Shown piece after piece: positions 1 through 9,553 of a stretch of DNA of 64,000 nucleotides. The notes under the pieces are model-generated. The model saw nothing but the letters and a program-made list of their open reading frames with translations, was not told where the DNA came from and did no database searches. Within the stretch, counting starts at the first letter, position 1, and every line of letters begins with the position of its first letter. The translations under genes and the position numbers were made by a program. The DNA is from Marchantia polymorpha subsp. ruderalis (taxonomy: Eukaryota > Streptophyta > Marchantiopsida > Marchantiales > Marchantiaceae): positions 25,060,501-25,124,500 of the forward strand of contig AP031351.1 in assembly GCA_037833965.1 (NCBI GenBank), read 5' to 3'.

Positions 1-6
1 TCTCAC

Positions 7-539
7 CTGCTTTCCAAGAAGAAGAATCTGAGGCTGCTCGTTCGCTGCAACAGCTCGGAGCAGTTTCGCAACTGCTAAAGGATACAGAGGGATCTCCGTG
101 CTAACGTGAATGGCACGATCAGCGCCCATGGCAAGACCAGTTCGCAAGGTCTCAACACACTGGGGACCCCCCATGCTCACAACCACCACCTCCGATGCCT
201 TTCCAGCTTCCCTGAACCGCAAAGCTTCTTCCAGAGCAATTTCGCAGAACGGGTTCATCGACATTTTAACATTATTCATCTCCACCCCCGTCTAAAACAC
301 GAGAACGCTAGGCTAGTTAGAAACCCGGCATACAGAAGCCCTCACTGATCGAAAACCACGCAATTTCAGCCTGCCTCACAGACTGCCACACCTACAAATT
401 CACTGGAAAATTCTCATCCGAAATCTCGCTCCGTCAAATTGTCAACTCTCATCGCCTTGCAAAGCCATACCTTATCAGCTTTCACCCGGATCTTCACGGC
501 ATAATCAATCACTCTCTTCACGGCCACGAGCACCTTCAT
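7..539 (-). CDS. ETFB: Electron transfer flavoprotein subunit beta, N-terminal part (runs off left edge)
   Basis: Two exons are visible. Exon 1 (539 to 471) starts with MKVLVAVKRVIDYAVKIRVK, the classic start of ETF-beta. Exon 2 (291 to 7) continues with TGVEMNNVKMSMNPFCEIAL and a GLAMGADRAIH stretch that lines the AMP/FAD-binding fold. The intron has GT at 470-469 and AG at 293-292, phase 0; a second GT donor lies at 6-5, so the gene goes on beyond the window. About 118 of some 250 residues are seen. By family knowledge ETF-beta pairs with ETF-alpha in the mitochondrial matrix and passes electrons from dehydrogenases of lysine and branched-chain amino acid breakdown to ETF:ubiquinone oxidoreductase. 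As in other plant ETF-beta proteins there is no long presequence before the conserved start. It is divergent with the phosphatase gene to its right. Confidence 0.93.
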
Positions 540-1582
540 CTTCACCGCCGCCTCTTCGCTATCGGTGGCCACAATCAAATTCGAGAGTCGATACGCGCCT
601 CGCAAGATCGGCAAATCCCTCGATCCAACTCCAAACCTCGAGGTCCGGACCTCACGACATCGAGAACGAGCAGCTCAACCGGGACGCATTTGCGGCGACC
701 CAGAATCCGGCAGGGCGTCATCGGTGTGCGCGCGTGTCATTCCGGCAGGGGCGGCTGCTGTCGCGGACGCTCGGTGACGTTTGACGGAGCGCGCACCTAC
801 TCCCGCTCTTCGAATCCCCAAATAGCGGCATCGGATCCAGATACTGACGTGCTCGTTCCGCAGATGCCCCGCTGGCCGCTGCCCGGGTGCGTGACTCGGA
901 CGCTGACGTGCGGCCGCGTGGCGCTCCCACCGGTCCCCAGGATATGCGCACAACGGGAGGCGGGATCCGGGCATATTCTCCCATACAGTTGGTTAGTTGG
1001 GACGGACAGCATCATCCCCCTCGAGCTTCGAGCTCAGCAGCGAGCTCGAGCTTCGAGAGAGAGAATCGACGGGCTTGCTCTTCGCCTCTCTTCGCCTCTC
1101 TTCGGTCCACCGAGAGAAGCGTTGGCGTTGGCGCAACCAGGACACTCGAAACGAACGATCATTCGCTCAGGCGTTTGTCGTCGAACGAGCGAGCGAGCGA
1201 GGGAGTTAATTTTGGGTCCTTTGCTGTTCTCTTCTCCTCGTTCGGTTCAATGCAAGGAGTCGGTGCTCGCGCCGCCTCGAATTGCTCTTCAATAGCGCGC
1301 CTGGCTGCAGGAGGCATGCATACGGTCCGCCCGTAGTGGATGAATTGCATTTGGCCGCGAAGCGAAGCGCAGGCAGGGCCCGATGCAGGCAGGCAGACGC
1401 GGTCGGTGGTCGTGATGTGGTGGATGGTGCGCTTCGGAGTGTTGTCGCACCTCTTCGGTAGCTGCTGCTGCAGCGAGTGAAGAAGGAGCGCAATCCGCCA
1501 TCACTCGAATCTCATGTGCACGAGCCACGGAAGGAGTGTGAGAGACAAGCGGAAACTCTGTGGCAGACGAGTGTGAGAGACG
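540..1582. promoter_or_regulatory. Shared intergenic region between divergent ETFB and purple acid phosphatase genes
   Basis: About 1 kb separates the two divergent start codons, so it must hold both promoters and 5' UTRs. It is GC-rich with low-complexity runs: GAGCTCGAGCTTCGAG-like repeats near 1020-1060, a repeated CTTCGCCTCT near 1079-1100, a GCGA run near 1187-1202 and a GGCAG run near 1383-1397. I see no convincing TATA box and no further gene. Open frames here look like GC-driven chance frames. Confidence 0.5.
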
Positions 1583-4500
1583 ATGGTCGTGATGGCGAGC
1601 GAGTACCGCATGTTGGAGGACGCGAGCGGGGGCGCCCGCGCGAGCGCGAAACCGCGTGGCCACCATGTGAACTTGGCGGCGCTTCTGCTCGTGCTCATGC
1701 TGCTGAGTTGCGCCGTGCACCGGCATTTCTTCTCGACGGCCGACGCTGGGCCCGCCGACCTCGTCCAGGTACTCTTGCTCTCCCCTCTCCCCTCTCCCCT
1801 CTCCCCCACACACGAGCTGTATCAGAATATCCCCCTGCACCATTCGCATATTCCATCCCACCGCTTCTGTCCAATCCCAAATGTTGTCACATTCACATGC
1901 ATTCAGTCTCCCGACGGAACTGCCATTTCGGGTTCCCCTCAGATGCCTCCCTGCGAGGATTCCATCTCGAGGGCATGAATCGAGAGACAGGGGAGCTGAC
2001 AGAAGGAGAGGTAGCACCATTTGGAATCCGAATCTCGCAAATTCGGGGAAAATGTTTCCACATGGATTTATTTTTCCGGACGGAACTGTCGTTCACTGTC
2101 ACTGCGAGGATTGCAGCCTCGCGTTGAGCCGTGAATGTGAGGAATTGAGGGCATGAATGGGGAGACGATGGTCGTGGTGGTAATGCTGCTGACGGGTTGT
2201 GGTGGGCTGGAGCAGACGAGGCCCGAGACGGATATCCCGTCCACCGTCGAGGGGCCGTTCGCTCCCAGGACGGTGCCGTTCGACGGCACGCTGACGCTGG
2301 GGAGCGAAGATCTCAACGGGAGCAACCCGCGCGTCGTTCGAACGGCGACCGGCATGGAGCCGGAGCAGATCTTCCTGGCGCTCTCCACCCCGGACGCCAT
2401 GTGGGTGTCGTGGGTCACCGGTGAGTGACCGGACGCCAGCCTCTCAATTCTCTCGCCCGAAGCAGCGTCCCGACCAGCTGACCGCCCGATTTACCGACCC
2501 ACCGGGTTTCTCTGCGCAGGTGAAGCGCAAATCGGCCAGAATGTGGAACCTCTGGATCCGAGCTCCGTGGCCAGCGTCGTCGTCTACGGCACCGGGACCA
2601 ACCGGTACACGGACTCCGTTAATGGCACCTCGGAAATCTACAACCAGCTCTACCCTTTCGAGGGCCTCGACAACTACACCTCCGGCATCATTCACCACGT
2701 CCGCATGACCGGTACGCCCGGTCGTCCTCATTCTGAATTCTCGATGCTTGTGCTTGCCTCGACATTGGGACTGCGCTGACGGCTGACAGTAGCATTTTCA
2801 TCGATGGTGTCCTCGTGTCAGTGATGGGTGAGAAGGATGGAAGTTTTGAGGGTTTGATGGTTGGATTTGGCAGGATTGGAACCGGACACTCTGTATTTCT
2901 ACCGAGTTGGGGATCCGTATTTGGGGTCGATGAGCGATGAGCATTTTTTCACGACGATGCCAGCTCCTGGACCTGCCAGCTTCCCAACTCGGATTGGGGT
3001 GATTGGAGACATCGGTTTGACGTACAACTCCACTTCGACGTTCGATCATCTCGTCCAGAACCGACCGGACCTCGTTCTCATGGTCGGAGATTTGACTTAC
3101 GCGGATCTCTACGTCACGAACGGCACGGGATCCTCCTCGTACAGTCAGACGTTTCCCGACACTCCCATTCACGAGACTTATCAGCCGAGATGGGATCTAT
3201 GGGGCAGGTGAGTTCTGAGTCCGGTGACCAAAGTCGTTCGTACTCACACTATCAGATTGAAATACAAGAATGGAGTTCGATTGTGGACACTCCTCTTTAT
3301 ACTCAACTGACTTTTCTCGCTTTGAAAATACATATAGTTCTGCAGCAGCTCCTTATTCATAATCCCTCATTACGTCCGCTTTCCGAATCCGATCGTCCAA
3401 TTTTAAAACTGCAGATCATTGACCTGGTGTTTAGGAGGTGGACGATTTCCATCGAGGCTGTGAGGTGTGACAGTCCGGCTACATGCAAATTTCACGTAAC
3501 TTACAGAGGTATTTGTGGGTTTGTTCAGGTTCATGGAGCCATTGACATCCTCAGTGCCTTTCATGGTGATCGAAGGAAACCACGAGAAGGAACCTCAGAT
3601 GGACAACAGAACTTTTGCATCGTATCAGGCCCGCTTCGCTGTACCTTTCAAGGAAAGCGGATCGCCCAACAGTTTCTACTACTCGTTTGACGCTGGCGGC
3701 ATTCACTTTCTCATGCTCGGAGCTTACACAGACTACAGCCAATCCAGTAAGTATTGTTTTCGGGCGTATACAGTCTCTCCGAAGACTATGCTGGGTCCAT
3801 CCATTGGTGACTTGATTTCAGTCCGACTGACGAATTGCATAAATCAGGCGCGCAGTATGCATGGCTCGAGCGAGACCTGGCGAATGTGAACCGCAGCGTT
3901 ACGCCGTGGCTGATTGCGACATGGCACCCACCATGGTACAACAGCTACACTGCACATTACAGGGAGGTTGAGTGCATGCGGATGTCCATGGAGGATTTGC
4001 TGTATCAGAACGGGGTCGATCTGGTGCTGAATGGCCACGTGAGTTACTTCTCTCTCCTCGCTACATGTCGTCCATGTCCTTCCCCGAATCGTTAACCGAG
4101 AGCTTGCATGTGAGCGCTTCAGCTCCACTCACACACGGACTCTTCGTGCTGTCAATCAGATCCATGCCTACGAGAGAATGAACAGGGTCTACAACTACAC
4201 TCTGGACGATTGTGGCCCTGTACACATAACCATCGGCGACGGTGGAAACCACGAGAAAATAGCTCTCAAGCACGCAGACGATGAGCCCGGGCTCTGTCCC
4301 GACATCAGCAGCACCGGTGATGATTTCGGCACCTGTGGGTTCAATTTCGACTCGGGTCCTGCCGCAGGTCGGTTCTGCTGGCAGTCGCAGCCTGAATGGA
4401 GTGCTTATCGAGAGGCGAGTTTTGGCCACGGCATCATTGAGGTACGTCTTGCCCCCTAACCCCTTCAAGTCGGTGGTGGTAATATCCTTTGCACGAGTGA

Positions 4501-4887
4501 GTGGGAAAATTGTTCCCCGAGATGAGTTTCTTTTGTATTCCATTTCGAGCTCGCAGTAGATATGAGTCGAGAGTTGAAGCATCACTCTTCCAAGTGCGGT
4601 GAAGATACTCGACCGAAGGAAAGTTTTTGGCACAGTACATCGCAGCTGTGACTGCCCACTATGTGTCAAACTATGCTTGTGGACCTTAAGGTGATTCGTG
4701 GGAACTCATACTGGCAGTTGATGGTAGTTGGTTCTAACACCTCCAAATGCTATCGTTTGGGTAGGTGATCAATTCCACGCATCTTCTGTGGACGTGGCAT
4801 CGCAACCAGGACCTGTTCTCAGGTGTCGGGGACCAACTTTATATCGTAAGGCAACCTGGAATTTGCTTTAACCAGTCGTTTGAGTAG
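1583..4887 (+). CDS. Purple acid phosphatase (PAP15/PAP23-like), membrane-anchored or secreted
   Basis: Eight exons: 1583-1768, 2216-2420, 2520-2711, 2874-3207, 3529-3746, 3848-4038, 4160-4441, 4765-4887. All have GT-AG borders and matching phases, giving 576 residues. The metal ligands of the family are all seen: GDIG (D240), GDLTYAD (D267, Y270), GNHE (N323), ATWHPPW (H405), GHIHAYER (H442, H444). The segment IPSTVEGPF near residue 69 and the ending SFGHGIIE...LWTWHRNQD match the PAP15/23 group, some members of which act as phytases. The N-terminus has a hydrophobic stretch (about residues 31-43) after 30 polar residues, so a signal anchor is as likely as a cleaved signal peptide. A second ATG at 1592 is in frame. 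Family role: binuclear Fe/Zn or Mn hydrolysis of phosphate monoesters in the wall, apoplast or vacuole. Which substrate it uses cannot be told from sequence. Confidence 0.95.
1779..1807. repeat. (CCCCTCT)n simple repeat in phosphatase intron 1
   Basis: Four near-perfect pyrimidine-rich heptamers lie just after the intron 1 donor. This is a plain simple repeat with no sign of coding. Confidence 0.85.
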
Positions 4888-5774
4888 AAAACATCATTTG
4901 TACACATTCTTTTGGAGAATTGGTGAGTGGTTGACAGGACAACAACTCTTCGGCGTATATCTCCAGTTTTCTGATGAGGACAGTTCAGTACTCCGGATGA
5001 TTCGATATACCTTCTAATTTATGTAACCCATATGGTAAAGGTGGGCTTGTACATCTAGAAACAGCTCTGACTGAAACATGAAGTGTAGTGACATGTCATT
5101 TTCGACCACCTTCTCAAAGGTCCATTGGCCTTCTGTAAAATTTTCTACCGATTAAATTGCTCCTTCATCGATAGTGACGCTGACGTGTTGCTTTGCAATG
5201 TTACATTTCGAACACCGCCTCGTTTACAATGTGCACAAATTTTACAAAATCACCTTTTCAATCAATCTCATGAATGTATGTTTGAACCCTACTGTATGTA
5301 TCAACATTTAACCGGTTTATTGATGACGATAATTCTCGCACCAATTTGCACTCAGTAAGAAAGAACGAAGACTGTATATCAATAAACTTCATACAATACT
5401 GGTACTTCACCTTCGATTTAGTGGCAAGTGAATTTACTAAACAGAAAAAACCATAATGCGAGTACGATTTGTACAATTTGCACAAAAACATTCAATATGA
5501 CAAAGTCGCTAACCATCAATATTTCAAACTATGGACGGTACAATAACAACAATTATGGAGTTTCTCCATTCGCTAGCATGTGCAATGTAGACTTCATATC
5601 TGTTACTGCAAATTGCGTAGGGTACGCACGAGTCGTACAACGTCGCTAGGTCTCGAGAAGCTTGTGAAAGAAGGTGACCTGCTTCCACGAGCCAGACACT
5701 GAATTTTCCCCCGACTAACAGCTGGAAACGTGGACCAAAACTTGTACACTTAATCGCGAGGCGCAAAAGCCTGT
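4888..5774. other. Convergent intergenic region, phosphatase and tilS 3' ends
   Basis: The phosphatase (plus) and the TilS gene (minus) converge here. The stretch is AT-richer than the flanking genes and contains an AATAAA at 5379-5384 that could serve the phosphatase transcript. No further gene seen. Confidence 0.45.
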
Positions 5775-7070
5775 CTATCGTGGGACGATAGTCAAAATGT
5801 TATTTTGCAATCGCATGATAAACCCGCCATGGATCGATAGTTGCAGGGCCTTCCGAGCGCCGGAGCTCTCACTGCAAGCCGCCTGTCGCAAGCGTTCCAC
5901 GGCGTCGAACCCCAAACTATGACCTGTGAAATTATCGGCAAACTGCTTCAGAACGCGACGCTGCAGAGCAATGGGGAGCGATTTGAGAAGCACCACGTCC
6001 AGTCTTCGCCCTGGTCCCGGGCCGTCAACTTCCGACTCGGCTTGCCCTAAAATGCTACGGCACAAATTGTCGAGATAAAGCTGCTCTCCGTGCAGAATCT
6101 CAGCCCATCTCGCCAAAGACTTGTCGATACCTCCGTTGAAGTGCTTGCGCAGATACGGAAGGAGCTCGTGACGGATCCGGTTACGATCGATGTCCAGGAA
6201 ATGGTTGCTGGGATCAGGCCAAAGGGGCATCTTCATCTGCCGATGGAAATCACGCAGCTCGGACCTCGTGACATCCAGAAGAGGCCGGACGAGAGCCAGC
6301 GGCTGGGGCTGAAGCAGAGGCTGCGCCGATCCGGGCGCCTGCGGATCTTCGAAGCTCTCGATCAGCTGCTCGGCTCGGAACGCAGATCGCTGCGACAGCG
6401 ACGGCACGGGATCGATCCATCGCTTCCAAGTCAACGACTGGAGGCCGGAAATGCCCGTCCCTCGGCATAGATTGTACAGCAGCGTCTCGACGCGGTCGCT
6501 GGCGGTGTGCGCCGTGACGATGGCCTCGTAGCCATGGCGCGCCGCGAGGCGTCGGAAGACGCCGTACCGCCAAGTCCGCGCCGCGCCTTCCCCGAGCACG
6601 GAGCTCGTGGCGACGGCTTGGTAGTAGTCCAGGCCCCGGCTCTGCGCCAGCTGCGCCACTAGAGCCGACGCCCGGCGCGACGGCGCGGACCACCGGTGGT
6701 CGCAGTTGACGACGCCCACGCTCCAGTCCCACGCGTCGCGCAGCTCCAGCATCAGGTGCAGCAGGCACACCGAGTCCTGCCCTCCCGACACGGCCACCAG
6801 CACGCGCTGGCGCGGGCGCAGCAGCTGCCTCTCGCTGATCGTCCGCCCCAGCCTCTTGGCCAGTCGCGACCCCGCGCCTTCTTCCTCTCGCGCTCCGCTC
6901 GCGCCCGACGAGCTGCTGCTGCTGCTGCGTGCGCCATTTCTGCTTCTCCTCCTCGACCCCACGACGAGTTGCGAGCCACGCGCTGGAAATCTTGCAAATC
7001 GCGTCCCCGGATTGCTGCTCGTCCTGACAGTGGGCGGCAAAATGCGAGGCCCTAGGATTGCAGGAGCCAT
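5775..7070 (-). CDS. tilS: tRNA(Ile)-lysidine synthetase, organellar (TilS/RSY3-like), intronless
   Basis: Single open frame of 431 residues from ATG 7070; the frame extends upstream only to a non-ATG codon, so this start is preferred. The first 60 or so residues are rich in Ser, Arg and Ala with few acidic residues, as in a plastid transit peptide. The N-type ATP pyrophosphatase P-loop SGGQDS is at about residues 95-100, followed by NCDHRW, HTASDRVETLLYNLCRG, RPLLDVTRSEL and DPSN...RNRIRHELLP, the standard order of TilS motifs. The enzyme changes C34 of a CAU-anticodon tRNA to lysidine so that it reads AUA as Ile. In plants the nuclear gene (RASPBERRY3 in Arabidopsis) acts in plastids and comes from the cyanobacterial ancestor by family knowledge. 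Lack of introns is unusual among its neighbours. The C-terminal substrate-binding domain seems short. Confidence 0.93.
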   Translation of the reverse strand: MAPAILGPRILPPTVRTSSNPGTRFARFPARGSQLVVGSRRRSRNGARSSSSSSSGASGAREEEGAGSRLAKRLGRTISERQLLRPRQRVLVAVSGGQDSVCLLHLMLELRDAWDWSVGVVNCDHRWSAPSRRASALVAQLAQSRGLDYYQAVATSSVLGEGAARTWRYGVFRRLAARHGYEAIVTAHTASDRVETLLYNLCRGTGISGLQSLTWKRWIDPVPSLSQRSAFRAEQLIESFEDPQAPGSAQPLLQPQPLALVRPLLDVTRSELRDFHRQMKMPLWPDPSNHFLDIDRNRIRHELLPYLRKHFNGGIDKSLARWAEILHGEQLYLDNLCRSILGQAESEVDGPGPGRRLDVVLLKSLPIALQRRVLKQFADNFTGHSLGFDAVERLRQAACSESSGARKALQLSIHGGFIMRLQNNILTIVPR

Positions 7071-8400
7071 TGGGATTCGCCCGTGCTCCCGGAGCACTTC
7101 ACATGTTGCCCCGCCCGAGCCTCCCGTGTATCACCACCTCATCGGTTCTGCTCCGCCTTCGGATTCTCACATCTCTCGCTCGAGAGCCCCGTTTGTTCCT
7201 CCCAGTGATGGCTCCGGCTGGTGTCGATGTCTCGTTTCAACTTAGGGTCCCATCGGATAATCTTCACTTCACGCCCGCTCGCTGTGCAATCCGCAAGTCA
7301 TGTAGAGAAGCGAGGCCCCCAAAGTGGACACTCCCCCTAAAGCACCGATGAAAGCTCCTCCTTATCCGAATTCCCCAAGTTTTTTCAAGAGATGCCCTTC
7401 TCGAACACGGAGTGGTCTGGTTCATTGAGAAGGTTTACATGATGTGGGGAAGGGCTGACTGCCTGCCTAACTCTGGCGGGACGTCCGGCGAAATACGAAC
7501 CATTGTGTTAACTTGAATTCCTTCGTGCGGCAAGGCACATCTATTTGCTACTCCTGCACTCCTGCATTTCTTCGTCTTGGACTGAGTGACTTCGGTTATG
7601 GATAGAGGCATTTCGCCTAACGAATGGTGGATTTCGGTTGCGTGAGCGGTGACGAGGTCCGTGTTCGCTGTGAAAGCTTAGCGACACTAACAGTTGAGTC
7701 TATAAGCGTTTCGGTCCGCAATTGATGAGATGATGAGGATCTGTCGGCATGTGGCTTTCAAGTGTCAGAAAACCAAGAGGCCTCAAATGTCGCCAGGCCC
7801 TCGAATGCCGGTCACGGGTCACGTAAGAAGCTTCAGCAGAGCCCCTTCTGATAGTGGGCAACATGCATGAGCCAACGCTCGCGTGTGCAAGTAGTTTGGC
7901 CTCGGCCTGATTCCGTCAAACATGTTAATTTCATCTGAATTTCCGATTCATAATGCTAAGACGAAACTCTTATTTATCTAGGTCTCGTGACAAGCACAAT
8001 TCCTCGGAACAACGAGGCACGGCAGGCTTGCCAAATTCTCCGTGTGCGCTCTGCCACTCCTGCTCCCTGCGGCGGGAGTGACAGTTAGTTCCGGCTATAA
8101 CGCGCTGGAGTTTAACCTCTGAAATTTCCTCGTTAACCACAGTTGCCCCACGTTCATAAATTTTTCCAGATTCCCGGCCCCCTTCTAGAGCGCCTGAGAG
8201 CCACGCACGATGGTCCGGATGCGAGGACCTGCCAAAGCCTTCGCCTCGTCGTTGCAAATCTTTAAGCCACAGAGCGAAACTGTTCCAGCGGTCGGAAGAT
8301 GAAAAATCGTCTTGTTAATGGCAATTCGTTACATTCGTGCGGGAAAGCCAGCCCCACTGCTGTACAACAACAGTTTCGTGCGGTGGGTCTTTCGGACAAA
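7071..8400. other. Intergenic: tilS promoter and 3' flank of the next minus-strand gene
   Basis: About 1.3 kb between two minus-strand genes. The first few hundred bases should hold the tilS promoter and 5' UTR, and 7900-8400 probably holds the 3' UTR of the small gene at 8401. The reading frames here have no protein-like composition. No repeat or RNA gene recognised. Confidence 0.4.
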
Positions 8401-8817
8401 CTACGGTGAGGCTGGAGGTTCTTGCATACTCCGTCCGACCTGCGACACAGCCCTGATCAAGTGCGGAACCCCCGAGAATACGGCTTGAAGAGCAGCACCG
8501 GCTGCTGCACCGGCAGCGAAGACTCCTACAAAACTCGGTTTGGTGTCGAGCTTCGCTTCCAATGTATCCATCCGTTTGGCGAGACGATCCATACCACTGC
8601 TTACAGAAACGATCGACTTCTCCACCGCCTGGGCCCGCTTCGGGAACCGCTGCACGGCATACGTCAGCGCCTTCTGCATATCTTCAATCGCTTTTTCCGT
8701 GGCCGCTTCCTGATTCAACCCCTTCTTCTTGTAAAACTCGATCAGCTCCTTGGCGCTCGGCGGCTTCGATGCCGTTCCCAAAGGAGGAGGAGGAGGAGGT
8801 GGTGGACGAGAATCCAT
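8401..8817 (-). CDS. Conserved plant protein of unknown function with C-terminal Gly/Ala hydrophobic segment
   Basis: Intronless frame of 138 residues from ATG 8817. It starts MDSR followed by eight prolines, then a charged helical part (PSAKELIEFYKKKGLNQEAA, about residues 19-38) that reads like a folded domain, a coiled-coil-like heptad region (about 60-90: MDRLAKRMDTLEAKLD), and a Gly/Ala-rich hydrophobic stretch FVGVFAAGAAAGAALQAVFS near residues 95-114 that could be a membrane hairpin or single span. I do not recognise a named family. Codon use and composition are gene-like, and the ATG sits next to a shared promoter with NOC2. A tail-anchored or organelle membrane protein is possible but inferred. 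Confidence 0.72.
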   Translation of the reverse strand: MDSRPPPPPPPPLGTASKPPSAKELIEFYKKKGLNQEAATEKAIEDMQKALTYAVQRFPKRAQAVEKSIVSVSSGMDRLAKRMDTLEAKLDTKPSFVGVFAAGAAAGAALQAVFSGVPHLIRAVSQVGRSMQEPPASP

Positions 8818-9063
8818 GTCCCGTGACTGCCTTGGCTCCCTCCTCGTTGTCAAACGATGACCCTCAACGCGAACACCCCGCTCAAGCACCTAAACTTCTT
8901 CTATTTAGCTGAGCTTCATCTCGACACTTCGAACGTCGATTCTTCACTCCTGCTCCGTCTGCACGGGGAGACCAACCAAACCCCTCGTCCGCGCATCGAC
9001 TGCACCGGAGAACAAATGCACCGTCAGACAGTTAGTGCTCTGGACTTCTTACGAACACTACTT

Positions 9064-9079
9064 AAACCCTAACCCTAAA
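9064..9079. promoter_or_regulatory. Double telo-box in the NOC2 bidirectional promoter
   Basis: The 16 bases AAACCCTAACCCTAAA contain two overlapping plant telo-boxes (AAACCCTAA). By established knowledge telo-boxes are enriched in promoters of ribosomal-protein and ribosome-assembly genes. Here the site lies 475 bp before the NOC2 ATG and about 250 bp from the divergent gene's ATG at 8817. Assignment to NOC2 control is inference. Confidence 0.7.
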
Positions 9080-9553
9080 GCCTTACCACGTTCGGTCTGC
9101 AGGTTTGTCCGCACCAGGAAGCCTTGTCCTTTGCGAACTCGATGCCACAGGGTCACTCGATGTCGTGGTAATCCTCGGAGCTGGACCCGAAGCCCGAGCC
9201 CGAGCTGAAGATTGTGGAGTGTGAAGCCAGACAGCGGACAGGGAAAAACCCTCGAGAGTTATCGTGGATTTCGCTCGTGCGTATGTCGGGGTTTTGGCGG
9301 AGGACTGGTTGTGAAGGATTTTGCTCTTAGATCCGTGCACTGACGGAGGAAAGAGCGGGATCGTAGGTTTGCCTATGGGAGCAGCGGTGGATGCTCTGCT
9401 GATGAGCGTCTGGAAAACAGCAGGTTGAAGTTGCTGAGCTCGACGGGAGGATCTGGAGTGCGTGGGAGTCTAGGGAATTGAGGATCGAATCATATTCTCT
9501 CGAATTGCTGGTCCCGAAGTTTCACATTGTACGCGGTCCCGTAGGTCGGCACA

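Noticed and set aside
690-1336. Overlapping open frames of up to 201 codons in the ETFB/phosphatase spacer
   Set aside because: Several frames overlap on both strands, all Arg/Ser/Pro-rich, as expected in GC-rich noncoding DNA; both neighbouring gene starts already explain the region as promoter.
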